Below, one piece after another: positions 9,368-17,299 of a stretch of 64,000 bases of DNA (the first letter of the stretch is position 1; each line of letters opens with the position of its first letter). Source of the stretch: Paraburkholderia elongata (GTDB lineage Bacteria; Pseudomonadota; Gammaproteobacteria; Burkholderiales; Burkholderiaceae); NCBI RefSeq assembly GCF_013177735.1, contig NZ_WOEZ01000055.1, positions 1-64,000 on the forward strand, in the 5' to 3' direction. The translations under genes and the position numbers were made by a program. The notes under the pieces are model-generated. The model was given only the letters and a program-made list of their open reading frames with translations, had not been told where the DNA came from and ran no database searches.

Positions 9368-9450
9368 ACCGGAGCGCCGGCCGCCGGGGTACCGAAGCGC
9401 CGGAGTGCCGGGCCACCGAAGTGTCGGACCACCGGAGCGCCGGACCGACA
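9368..9450 (+). repeat. GC-rich tandem repeat with ACCG(G/A)AGCGCCGG core
   Basis: Four units with the core ACCGRAGYGYCGG start at 9368, 9391, 9415 and 9431 (unit lengths 23, 24, 16 and about 20). They lie just after the ankyrin gene stop and before the Rap1a-like gene. Open frames through this region have no plausible protein features, so it is best read as an intergenic minisatellite that can form GC-rich secondary structure. Confidence 0.7.
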
Positions 9451-9588
9451 AATTTGCCTGAAGATAGCGGCTGTTGGCATGACTGCGGCCTTGCAAAACA
9501 GTGCAGAATGACGACTTGGCGTGCTACGAGGCGCGCCGGTTCGATGCGGCGCAAGACCGCCTGATAAACGACCCTGGAAAGGAACATC

Positions 9589-9945
9589 ATGCTGCGGGCT
9601 TTGATTTTCGCCAGCGCGCTTGCCGTACCGCTATCGGCAGCCGCGTTTACGGGAGGCGACCTCAACAAGCTGTGCACGAAGACCGATGTGGCATCGCGTA
9701 GTGCGTGTGCTGCGTATATCGAAGGCGCCGCCGACGGTATCTTCAACACGATCGACGCTATCGGCGGCACCACTGGGCCGCGCGTCGGCCAGTACTACTG
9801 CCTGCCGCCGGACGCGCGCTCGGCGCAACTCACTGACGCAGTACGCAAGTACATCGCCGAGAATCCGATCGTCGCGGGCTATAACGCCAGTACGGCGATC
9901 TCGCTGGGGCTCGGCAAGGCATTTCCTTGCAAGAGCGGCAGCTGA
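9589..9945 (+). CDS. exported Rap1a/Tai-family (T6SS immunity-like) protein
   Basis: A 118-residue small secreted protein with a signal peptide (residues 1-19, MLRALIFASALAVPLSAAA) and four cysteines (Cys29 in NKLCTK, then SACAAY, YYCLPP and AFPCKS) set in the pattern of the Rap1a/Tai family. That family includes periplasmic immunity proteins against Ssp/Tae peptidoglycan amidases delivered by type VI secretion. A ribosome-binding site (GGAAAGGA) precedes the ATG. No effector, VgrG or Rhs gene is adjacent, so the immunity role is inferred from family only. It could equally be a generic periplasmic protein using the same fold. Confidence 0.72.
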   Translation: MLRALIFASALAVPLSAAAFTGGDLNKLCTKTDVASRSACAAYIEGAADGIFNTIDAIGGTTGPRVGQYYCLPPDARSAQLTDAVRKYIAENPIVAGYNASTAISLGLGKAFPCKSGS

Positions 9946-10072
9946 TCGCGTCGTCGATTTGAATTTGATGTGAATCGCGGCAGACACCTGAGCCGCGTGC
10001 CCGAATCGGGGGGACGCAAGGCGTTTCAGCCAGCTTGAGCCTTGAACAGCACATCGGCCGCGCCGTGCGAAC

Positions 10073-10080
10073 CAAGGAGG
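10073..10080 (+). promoter_or_regulatory. strong Shine-Dalgarno deciding the otsA start
   Basis: CAAGGAGG at this position, nine bases before the ATG at 10090, is an almost complete anti-SD match. It lies inside the longer open frame that begins at 10042, and so argues for the downstream start. Confidence 0.8.
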
Positions 10081-10089
10081 ACTACCAAC

Positions 10090-11502
10090 ATGGGCCGACT
10101 GATCGTCGTGTCGAATCGCGTCGCAACACCGACAGAAACCAAAGGATCGGCGGGCGGCCTCGCGGTTGGCGTGTTCGGCGCGCTCAAGGATGCGGGAGGC
10201 GTGTGGTTCGGCTGGAGCGGCGACGTGGTGAGCGAGACCGTCGCCAACGCCGGCCCGACTTTGGAGCAGGACGGCGCGGTGACCTTCGCGACCGTCGGCC
10301 TTACGCGCAAGGATTACGACCAGTACTACCGCGGCTTTTCGAACGCGACGCTGTGGCCGGTGTTCCACTACCGCAACGACCTCGCGCGCTACGAGCGCGA
10401 CGAGTATGCGGGCTACCGGCGCGTGAACGCATGGCTCGCGCACAAGCTGATCAAGCTGCTCGAACCCGACGACGTGATCTGGATTCACGACTACCATCTG
10501 ATCCCGTTCGCCGAAGCGCTGCGCTCCGAAGGCATCGCGAACCGCATCGGTTTCTTCCTGCACATTCCGTTTCCCGCACCGCAGATCCTGCTCAACATTC
10601 CGCCGCACGAAGAGTTGGTGAAATCGCTGTCGTGCTACGACCTGCTGGGCTTCCAGACCGCGACCGATGAACTCGCTTTCCACGACTACGTGGCGCGCCA
10701 CGCGCGCGGCACCGTCAGCGGGGGCAATCAGGTCGAAGCCTTCGGCCGCAAGTTGCGTACGGGCGTCTATCGGATCGGCGTATTTCCCGACGAAATCGCC
10801 GAACAGGCCAAGCGCTACGAAAGCCGCCAGCACGTGCTCGACCTGAAGCAGAGTCTGGAGGGCCGCAAGCTGATCATGAGCGTCGACCGGCTCGATTATT
10901 CGAAGGGGCTGGTTGAACGGTTTCGCGCCTTCGAGCAGTTGCTGGAACGCTCGCCCGAATGGCGCGGCAACGTCACGCTGGTGCAGATCGCACCGCCGAC
11001 CCGGTCGGACGTCGCCACCTATCAGAAGATCCGCCAGGATCTCGAATACGAAGCGGGGCGCATCAACGGCCGCTATTCGGGCCTCGACTACACGCCGATC
11101 CGCTATCTGAATCAGCAGTACGACCGCTGGAAGCTGATGTCGCTGTTTCGCGAATCGCAGATCGGCTTTGTCACACCGTTGCATGACGGTATGAACCTGG
11201 TCGCGAAGGAGTATGTCGCCGCGCAAAATCCCGACGATCCAGGCGTGCTAGTGTTGTCGATCTTCGCGGGCGCAGCCGCGGAGTTGAGCGGCGCGCTGCT
11301 GGTCAATCCGCACGATACGATTGGCATGTGCGAAGCGTTGCAGCGCGCGCTGCAGATGCCGCTCGATGCGCGTCAGCGGCGTCATGAGATCAACATGGCG
11401 GCGCTGCGCAAGAACGATCTCGGCGTGTGGCGCGATACTTTTCTGAACGATTTGCGCAATGTGCCCGTGCAGAAGCCGGGCAAGGGTGGCGGACATAAGT
11501 GA
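10090..11502 (+). CDS. otsA: alpha,alpha-trehalose-phosphate synthase (UDP-forming), GT20
   Basis: Makes trehalose-6-phosphate from UDP-glucose and glucose-6-phosphate, the first step of OtsAB trehalose synthesis for osmotic and desiccation tolerance. The start at 10090 (MGRLIVVSNRV) is set by a strong AAGGAGG seven to nine bases upstream; the longer frame from 10042 reads through that site. GT20 features are visible: N-terminal SNRV, GGLAVG, the WIHDYHL motif, the HIPFPAPQIL segment, SVDRLDYSKGL, and PLHDGMNLVAKEYVAAQ. Length (470) is normal. No otsB phosphatase gene lies in the window, so dephosphorylation must be encoded elsewhere. Confidence 0.95.
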   Translation: MGRLIVVSNRVATPTETKGSAGGLAVGVFGALKDAGGVWFGWSGDVVSETVANAGPTLEQDGAVTFATVGLTRKDYDQYYRGFSNATLWPVFHYRNDLARYERDEYAGYRRVNAWLAHKLIKLLEPDDVIWIHDYHLIPFAEALRSEGIANRIGFFLHIPFPAPQILLNIPPHEELVKSLSCYDLLGFQTATDELAFHDYVARHARGTVSGGNQVEAFGRKLRTGVYRIGVFPDEIAEQAKRYESRQHVLDLKQSLEGRKLIMSVDRLDYSKGLVERFRAFEQLLERSPEWRGNVTLVQIAPPTRSDVATYQKIRQDLEYEAGRINGRYSGLDYTPIRYLNQQYDRWKLMSLFRESQIGFVTPLHDGMNLVAKEYVAAQNPDDPGVLVLSIFAGAAAELSGALLVNPHDTIGMCEALQRALQMPLDARQRRHEINMAALRKNDLGVWRDTFLNDLRNVPVQKPGKGGGHK

Positions 11503-11569
11503 TGGTGCATTTGAACGGACTTGTTTTACTGAGCGCTCGACAGCGCGCGTTTGGTCGAAGGGTGGCCGC

Positions 11570-12736
11570 ATGCTGAGGACTTTGGCCATCGCGGGGTACC
11601 GGTCGCTACGCGAGTTGATCGTGCCGCTCGGGCAATTGAATGTCATCACGGGTGCGAATGGCAGCGGGAAATCGAGCGTCTATCGCTCGCTGCGTCTGCT
11701 GGCTGAGACCGCGCGCGGCGGCGTGATTACGTCGCTCGCGCGTGAGGGTGGTTTGCAATCTACGTTGTGGGCTGGGCCCGAACGTTTTTCGCGGGCCGTG
11801 CTGGCGGGCGAGTTGCCCGTCGAGGGCACGCGCCGTAAAGAACCGGTGAGTCTGCGGCTTGGATTTTCCGGCGACGATTTCGGTTATGCGATCGATTTGG
11901 GGTTGCCGCCGCTCGATAAAGCCACCCGTTTCCCCCTCGACCCCACGATCAAACGCGAGAGCATCTGGAGCGGCCCGGTGTTGCGTCCGTCGGCCTTACT
12001 GGTCGACCGGCACGGCGCGGCCTTGCGCACGCGTGACGAGCAGGGCGACTGGCAAACCATCCCCCAACCAGTCGCCAGCTTCGACAGCATGATGACGGAG
12101 TTCTCCGACCCACGGACCGCCCCCGAGATGATCACGGTGCGCGAGCAGATTCGCTCGTGGCGCTTCTACGACCACTTCCGCACGGATGCTGAAGCGGCCG
12201 CGCGTCTGCCGCAGATCGGCACGCACACGCCGGTGCTCTCGAACGACGGCGCGGACCTCGCTGCGGCGCTGCAAACCATCCGCGAGATCGGCGACCCCGT
12301 GGCACTCGATGCCGCCATCGACGACGCATTTCCCGGCTCGCGCCTCGACATCGCCACGCAGGACGGCCGCTTCGAAGTGTCGATGCAGCAACACGGCCTG
12401 CTGCGGCCGCTGAAGGGCGCGGAACTGTCGGACGGCACCTTGCGCTACCTGTTGCTGGTGGCCGCGCTGCTGACACCGCGTCCGCCGGCGCTGCTGGTGC
12501 TGAACGAACCGGAGACGAGCTTGCACCCGGACCTGCTGCCGGCGCTGGCGCGCCTGATCGCGCGGGCTTCCGCGCATTCCCAGGTGCTGGTGGCATCGCA
12601 TGCGGCGCGGTTGATCGCGGCGCTCGAGCGAGAGGATGGCAGCCAGTCGATCGTGCTCGAGAAGCACTTCGGCGCGACGCGCATCGCCGATGCGGACGAT
12701 CGCGACCTGCCGGGCTGGAAATGGCCGGCGCGATAG
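11570..12736 (+). CDS. predicted ABC-type ATPase (RecF/OLD-like, COG4637 type)
   Basis: A 388-residue ATPase of the SMC/RecF-like ABC class. The start at 11570 (MLRTLAIAGYRSLREL) puts the Walker A GANGSGKSS near residue 28-36, where RecF-like proteins carry it. The ABC signature region reads ELSDGTLRYLLL, followed by Walker B LLVLNEPETSLHPDLLP and the H-loop LVASHAARLI. The central part is not recognised. Such stand-alone ATPases are often called 'predicted ATPase'; some relatives work in defence or repair, but there is no partner nuclease gene here. It starts about 70 bp after otsA and could be co-transcribed with it. Confidence 0.8.
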   Translation: MLRTLAIAGYRSLRELIVPLGQLNVITGANGSGKSSVYRSLRLLAETARGGVITSLAREGGLQSTLWAGPERFSRAVLAGELPVEGTRRKEPVSLRLGFSGDDFGYAIDLGLPPLDKATRFPLDPTIKRESIWSGPVLRPSALLVDRHGAALRTRDEQGDWQTIPQPVASFDSMMTEFSDPRTAPEMITVREQIRSWRFYDHFRTDAEAAARLPQIGTHTPVLSNDGADLAAALQTIREIGDPVALDAAIDDAFPGSRLDIATQDGRFEVSMQQHGLLRPLKGAELSDGTLRYLLLVAALLTPRPPALLVLNEPETSLHPDLLPALARLIARASAHSQVLVASHAARLIAALEREDGSQSIVLEKHFGATRIADADDRDLPGWKWPAR

Positions 12737-12971
12737 CAATGGCGAGGCGGATAATAGGCGCGCCATCGGATGTAAGTTGAATGTAACAGCGCACAGGAAT
12801 TGCAAGACCAAGGGTTTTTTGTTGCGTCCTGGTGAATAATGCTTTGATGCGGCTGGTGCAGGCGGACACCCGGCGTTCGCCTCATTGATGGAGAAGGACC
12901 GGCGCTGTCATACTCAGCGCCGCTGACGTGCACCGCCATTGGCGCAAGCCGTCAGTTCACGGAGACAAAAT

Positions 12972-14039
12972 ATGAAGATTGCGCAGATCGCCCCCTTGAC
13001 CGAATCGGTGCCGCCGAAGCTATACGGTGGCACGGAGCGCGTCGTGTCCTATATCACCGAGGCGCTCGTCGAACTCGGCCATGACGTGACGCTGTTTGCG
13101 AGCGGCGACTCCGTCACGAGCGCGAAACTCGAACCCGTATGGCCGCGCGCGTTGCGTCTGGACCCGGGGATCCGCGATCGCATCGCGCCCCATATGCTCT
13201 TGATGGAACTGGTGCGCCGCCAGGCCGAAAACTTCGACGTGCTGCATTTTCACCTCGACTACTACTCGTTTTCGGTCTTCAAGCGTCAGGAGACACCCTT
13301 CGTCACGACGATGCATGGCCGCCTCGACTTGCCCGAGCAACAGCCGGTGTTCGACACCTTCAACACCGCGCCGGTGATCTCGATTTCGAATTCGCAGCGT
13401 CATCCGTTGCCGCAGGCCAAGTGGCTCACTACCGTCTATCACGGCCTGCCTGAGCAGCTCTACACGCCGCAGCCGGTCGAGCAGAAGTACCTCGCGTTTC
13501 TCGGCCGTATCTCGCCGGAAAAACGCGTCGATACCGCGATCCGGATTGCCGGGCGCTGCGGGATGCCGATTCGCATCGCCGCGAAAGTGGATGCCGCCGA
13601 CCGCGAATACTTCGAGCGCGAGATCCGGCCGTTGCTGGACTTGCCGCATGTCGAGTTCATCGGCGAGATCGCGGATAACCAGAAGGCCGAGTTTCTATCG
13701 GGCGCGCATGCGCTGCTCTTCCCGATCGACTGGCCCGAGCCGTTCGGCCTCGTGATGATCGAAGCAATGGCGTGCGGCACGCCGGTGATTGCGTTTAACC
13801 GCGGCTCGGTGCCGGAAGTGCTGGACGATGGTGTGACCGGCTTTATCGTCGAAGATGAGATCGGCGCGGTGGCAGCGGTCAATCGCCTGCATAAGGTGCC
13901 GCGGGCGGGCGTGCGGCAACGCTTCGAAGAGCGCTTCACGTCGCACCGGATGGCGCAACAGTATGTGGATGCGTATCAGTCGGTGATTCGCGCGCAGAAG
14001 CGTTCGCGCTTCAAGGTGATCGATACGTCGGGGAGTTGA
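12972..14039 (+). CDS. glycosyltransferase family 4 protein
   Basis: A retaining GT-B glycosyltransferase of family 4 (355 residues). The start at 12972 (MKIAQIAPLTESVPP) is preceded by GGAGACAAAAT. The N-terminal donor/acceptor region has the YGGTERVVSYITEAL motif, and the C-terminal GT4 core is recognisable at FLGRISPEKRVDTAI and at the E-x7-E region PFGLVMIEAMACGTPVIAF. No sugar specificity can be given. It is a lone gene between the ATPase and a terminator, well separated from the bce cluster, so a role in trehalose- or glucan-related metabolism is as likely as one in exopolysaccharide. Confidence 0.86.
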   Translation: MKIAQIAPLTESVPPKLYGGTERVVSYITEALVELGHDVTLFASGDSVTSAKLEPVWPRALRLDPGIRDRIAPHMLLMELVRRQAENFDVLHFHLDYYSFSVFKRQETPFVTTMHGRLDLPEQQPVFDTFNTAPVISISNSQRHPLPQAKWLTTVYHGLPEQLYTPQPVEQKYLAFLGRISPEKRVDTAIRIAGRCGMPIRIAAKVDAADREYFEREIRPLLDLPHVEFIGEIADNQKAEFLSGAHALLFPIDWPEPFGLVMIEAMACGTPVIAFNRGSVPEVLDDGVTGFIVEDEIGAVAAVNRLHKVPRAGVRQRFEERFTSHRMAQQYVDAYQSVIRAQKRSRFKVIDTSGS

Positions 14040-14077
14040 GCGGCGTACTGTGGCCTCACGCGGCACGATGAAAAAGA

Positions 14078-14109
14078 ACGGCGACGTGCGATGCGCATCG
14101 CCGTTTTTT
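14078..14109 (+). terminator. rho-independent terminator after the GT4 gene
   Basis: ACGGCGA (14078-14084) pairs with TCGCCGT (14098-14104), with an inner TGCG/CGCA pairing, and is followed by six T. It stands between the convergent GT4 and SYLF genes and terminates the plus-strand unit. Confidence 0.8.
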
Positions 14110-14147
14110 ATTGCCGCTGCCTTCGGGACCTGGGAGCGGGTAGCTGC

Positions 14148-14735
14148 CTAGATCTTCAGGCGCGATACCTTGGTGCCCTGCAGCGAGATATCGGCCATCA
14201 GGCCGGAGTTGGTCAGCACGAATACTTCGACCGGGGCGGTTGCCGTGGTCGTGTCGATCGCGCCGTTGGCGCCCATCTTCACCAGCGCGACGGAGGCGTC
14301 GCCGCCCGCCGACCAGCCGTCGGCATTGCGGAATGTGTCGAGCGAGTCCTGCGTCATGAACAGGAAGATGATGGCCTTCGACTGCGCGCCCGCCGTAAGA
14401 CCGAGCGAACCGGAAATCGTGCTGTAGTAACCCACCGTGCCGCCGCCTACGCGCAGCGCACCTTCGCCATACTGGCCGCCGACGATGAAGCCCGCTTGCA
14501 GTACCGACGGGAACACCAGTACGCCGCGCGCCTTGGAGACGAGTTCGCGCGAACCCTTCACGGTTGTGAACAGGCGCGACATGGTGCCGTCGACGCTGGC
14601 ATCGATCGACTGGCGTTTGGATGCATCAGTGGAGGGCGTGTTCTGGCTGGGGCCGTTGGTCGTACAACCAGCGAGTGCAAGGCCTCCGAAAGCGAGCGCG
14701 GCGGTAGTCTTCAGCATGAAGTTACGTCTTTGCAT
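14148..14735 (-). CDS. SYLF/Ysc84-domain lipoprotein
   Basis: A 195-residue lipoprotein with a SYLF (YSC84-like) lipid-binding domain. The N-terminus has the lipobox LALAGC, giving an acylated Cys near residue 24 after a Tat/Sec-like MQRRNFMLKTTAALAFGG leader. The domain is seen from RGVLVFPSVLQAGFIVGGQYGEGALRV through GAQSKAIIFLFMTQDSLD and ASVALVKMGANGAIDT. Close relatives in Burkholderia are surface or periplasmic lipoproteins of uncertain role. It is monocistronic and convergent with the GT4 gene. Confidence 0.88.
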   Translation of the reverse strand: MQRRNFMLKTTAALAFGGLALAGCTTNGPSQNTPSTDASKRQSIDASVDGTMSRLFTTVKGSRELVSKARGVLVFPSVLQAGFIVGGQYGEGALRVGGGTVGYYSTISGSLGLTAGAQSKAIIFLFMTQDSLDTFRNADGWSAGGDASVALVKMGANGAIDTTTATAPVEVFVLTNSGLMADISLQGTKVSRLKI

Positions 14736-14921
14736 CGTTTTTCTCCATCATGGTTCCTAGGCACAACCCCATATTGTGCTGCCGGGTTGCCTTTAAGTTA
14801 TATCACAGGCCAGCGGGGAAGGCGTACTTGGTCGTTCGGCTAAAAGCCTTGTGTGGCGGGGGTTTGCGAACTATTGTCGGGGGCGTTGATGTAATTTTGA
14901 CCGGCCGCGGCACCCGCATCC

Positions 14922-15368
14922 TCACCCATGGTTCGCCGGACTTTTGACAGGCGGGCGCCGCAGCGCGCGGCGAATCATGCCGATCAGCACGCCGATCAGG
15001 AACAGCGTGATCGCCGGCACGATCCAGTAGCCGACGAACGCATGCCAGAGGTAAGCCATGAGGGTAGAGCGACGCACGCTATATTCGTTGCGGGCGTCCT
15101 GCTGGCGCGGCGCATTGGCGGCCAGCACATCGGCCGGGCAGCCGGCGGCTTGCGCCTCGTCGGGCTTGCCATGGCAGCGCGCGGGGGCGCCGGCGGCGCG
15201 TTGTGCGTCGGTGAAATTCCAGGTGGTCAATGCACGGTCGAGGTCGACGGCGTTGTACGCCATTTCTTCCCGGATCTCGCTGACCGCAACGATCGCCACG
15301 GGCACAGCCCAGAATATGATGACGACCAGCCACCGCCTCAACCAGCGGTTTTTATGCTTCGATACCAT
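14922..15368 (-). CDS. hypothetical two-helix membrane protein
   Basis: A 148-residue protein I do not recognise. One transmembrane helix lies near residues 12-30 (WLVVIIFWAVPVAIVAV), then a loop of about 80 mostly polar residues with two cysteines (PARCHG, AAGCPAD), and a second helix near residues 110-133 (HAFVGYWIVPAITLFLIGVLIG), followed by a basic cytoplasmic tail. The cysteine pair and topology suggest a periplasmic loop that could hold a disulfide. The start is the first Met in frame. Confidence 0.6.
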   Translation of the reverse strand: MVSKHKNRWLRRWLVVIIFWAVPVAIVAVSEIREEMAYNAVDLDRALTTWNFTDAQRAAGAPARCHGKPDEAQAAGCPADVLAANAPRQQDARNEYSVRRSTLMAYLWHAFVGYWIVPAITLFLIGVLIGMIRRALRRPPVKSPANHG

Positions 15369-15673
15369 CCTTGCCTCCGATCGATGCTCTGCAGCATCAA
15401 CGACAAGATGGCGGCCCGTCTAATGTTGTGTGTGGGGGTGGGCCGTCTCCGCAGCCATCATAGAAGAAAAACGGCGCGTTCGCGCGGATGGACAGCGAAG
15501 GAATCTGCGGCGCGAGGGCGGTTGCCGGGGAGATGAGCTGCGAAGGGGCGCAGTAGCGAGGATAGAAGCAAGGACAGGAGAAAGGCAGTAGCCGCGCCGG
15601 AAAGCGGCGCGGCCCTGTTCGAGCAATACGCGGCTGAGCGCGCGGCGTGTGGGCCGCGCCGATTGCCTCGTGT
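15369..15673. other. intergenic region with a long-arm inverted repeat
   Basis: No supported gene in about 305 bases. GGCGCGGCCC near 15605 and GGGCCGCGCC near 15651 form a perfect 10-base inverted repeat around a loop of about 36 bases downstream of psiF, but without a T-run on either strand. It may still fold at the 3' end of the psiF mRNA. Confidence 0.5.
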
Positions 15674-15970
15674 TTAGTTAGCCGGCGCGGACGACAGGCA
15701 GGTCTTCATGAAGGCCTTGCGGTCGTCGCCTTTCTTGTCAGCGGCTTGCGTGTTGCACGCCTTCATCTTGTCCTGCTGGCTCATCGGCGCTGCGGCAGCC
15801 GGCTTGGCGGACAGGCAGGTCTTCATGAAGGCCTTGCGGTCATCGCCTTTCTTGTCGCCGGCCTGCTTGTTACAGTCGGCCATTTTCGTTTGCTGGCTGT
15901 TCTGCGCGAACACCGGCGAAACGAGGACCGCGCCCAGCACCAGCGTAGCGATAGCGGATTGGATTTTCAT
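15674..15970 (-). CDS. PsiF-repeat exported protein
   Basis: A 98-residue small periplasmic protein with a cleavable signal peptide (MKIQSAIATLVLGAVLVSPVFA) and two PsiF repeats, each with the pattern QxxKM-x2-CN-x2-A-DKKGDDRKAFMKTCLS. In E. coli psiF belongs to the phosphate-starvation (Pho) group, but its biochemical role is unknown. The start at 15970 (MKIQ) is preferred to MECH four codons upstream because it begins the signal peptide. The two repeats are also near-identical in DNA (15689-15738 and 15810-15858), showing a recent internal duplication or gene conversion. Confidence 0.85.
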   Translation of the reverse strand: MKIQSAIATLVLGAVLVSPVFAQNSQQTKMADCNKQAGDKKGDDRKAFMKTCLSAKPAAAAPMSQQDKMKACNTQAADKKGDDRKAFMKTCLSSAPAN

Positions 15971-16418
15971 GTGGCACTCCATCGGTGGTGAAAACGTTTT
16001 TGGTCGTTCATGCGCGCGGGCGTCAATGGAGTCCAGGACCCCTCGGCACGCGCATTATGGCAAATGCTGTCTGCCAGAACGGACAAAAGGGCATTCCGGT
16101 TGACAAGCGCTCACGCTGGTTTTCCCCTACGCGGCGGGGGATGGCGGTGCTCCGGCGAATGAAACGGCTCAATCGTAGCCGGGCCAAAATATGTTATGCA
16201 ATCCGGATTAATTGGCGAGGTGCATGCAAATGAATTAGCACACCGTCGTTCGATATGGGTGATCAAATATTAAGCATTCGATCCGCATTGCTGCAGATGC
16301 AAATGAATAGAAAATCGGCAGAAAATCCCGTTGACGATCGTACGGGTCATCTTGACTCGAATTTCCGCGCCGATGCGCCGCCCGCCCTCTGCGCCACGCA
16401 AGCCAAAGGAGGCTCGCC
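15971..16418. other. intergenic region, AT-rich toward its right end
   Basis: No gene is supported in about 448 bases. The last 200 bases are clearly poorer in G+C than the surroundings and probably contain the promoter of the YciI-like gene. No clear operator or terminator was recognised. Confidence 0.5.
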
Positions 16419-16715
16419 ATGCACTATCTGTTGATCTATGACCTCGTACCGGACTACCTCGAGCGGCGTGGCGTGTATCGCGAGGCCCATCTGAAACTCG
16501 CCTGGGCGGCAGCGGAACGCGGTGAATTGCAACTGGCCGGCGCGTTGACCGAACCCGTGGACACTGCCGTGCTGCTCTTCGAAGGCGACTCTCCTGCAGC
16601 CGCCGAAGCCTTTGCCAGAGCCGATCCGTACGTGCTCGCGGGGCTCGTGGCAGTTTGGCGCGTACGCCAATGGATGACTGTGGCGGGTGAGGGCGCGGCG
16701 AACCCTATGCGCTAG
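16419..16715 (+). CDS. YciI-like protein
   Basis: A 98-residue YciI-family protein (dimeric alpha/beta ferredoxin-like fold). It starts MHYLLIYDLVPDYLERR and carries the family landmarks: the conserved region REAHLKLAWAAAERGELQLAGAL and the acidic-turn ARADPYVLAGLV with the DPY motif. A good ribosome-binding site (AAAGGAGG) stands about seven bases before the ATG. Some relatives are dehydrochlorinase-like or muconolactone-isomerase-like enzymes, but most have no known reaction. It appears monocistronic. Confidence 0.85.
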   Translation: MHYLLIYDLVPDYLERRGVYREAHLKLAWAAAERGELQLAGALTEPVDTAVLLFEGDSPAAAEAFARADPYVLAGLVAVWRVRQWMTVAGEGAANPMR

Positions 16716-17299
16716 AAGAGAAGCCGATCAGCCACGCTCGCGCGGCGTCGAGAGGAATGCGAACTGCATGAAGAAGCGCTGCGTTCGCTTGCGCGACAAT
16801 GGCGTCTCGATGCCGATCAGGTGCTGTCCACTCATTGTGTCCACGCACTTCCCAGCCGGGCAAAATTACATTAAAAACGCATCAAAATGCATTGTGGATC
16901 AAGTGCGGATTTCGTAAAGACCATTCGCCGCCCTTGCCGTGTCATTGTGCTGTGCAATAGTGTGTTTCGGAGCCGGAACCGACAGCCGTTCTGTTACAGC
17001 AATGCGTGAAATGACGCAGCAAAAAGGACAAGATTGTTTCCATCCGTAACACTTGTCTCAACGATATTCACGCAAACCCTGGTGATGGTATGCTTCGTGC
17101 ACAAATTCTCCCATGCACGAGTGAGACCACGTTTTGTGCTTCGCAATAGGGACAAACCGCACTAACCCAGTGCGATATTGACCAGCAAACAGAACGTACA
17201 AAACATATTTGTGCAACCGAGGGCTGCACACGGATCGTGAAAGTTGAATCCGTGGCCGCCCAAAGCCGCGGCCGGGCCAGGCCGCGTGGAGAAAACCCA
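16716..17299. other. intergenic region without a recognised gene
   Basis: About 580 bases with no convincing protein, tRNA or structured RNA. Open frames in it have random composition and no ribosome-binding site. The right half precedes the transposase-domain gene and must contain its promoter. Confidence 0.5.

Noticed and set aside
9352..9564. 70-residue open frame across the intergenic repeat after the ankyrin gene
   Set aside because: It merely translates the GC-rich repeat, has no ribosome-binding site and no protein-like composition.
15605..15660. Inverted repeat GGCGCGGCCC/GGGCCGCGCC as a psiF terminator
   Set aside because: The loop is long and there is no T-run on the relevant strand; listed only as part of the intergenic region.
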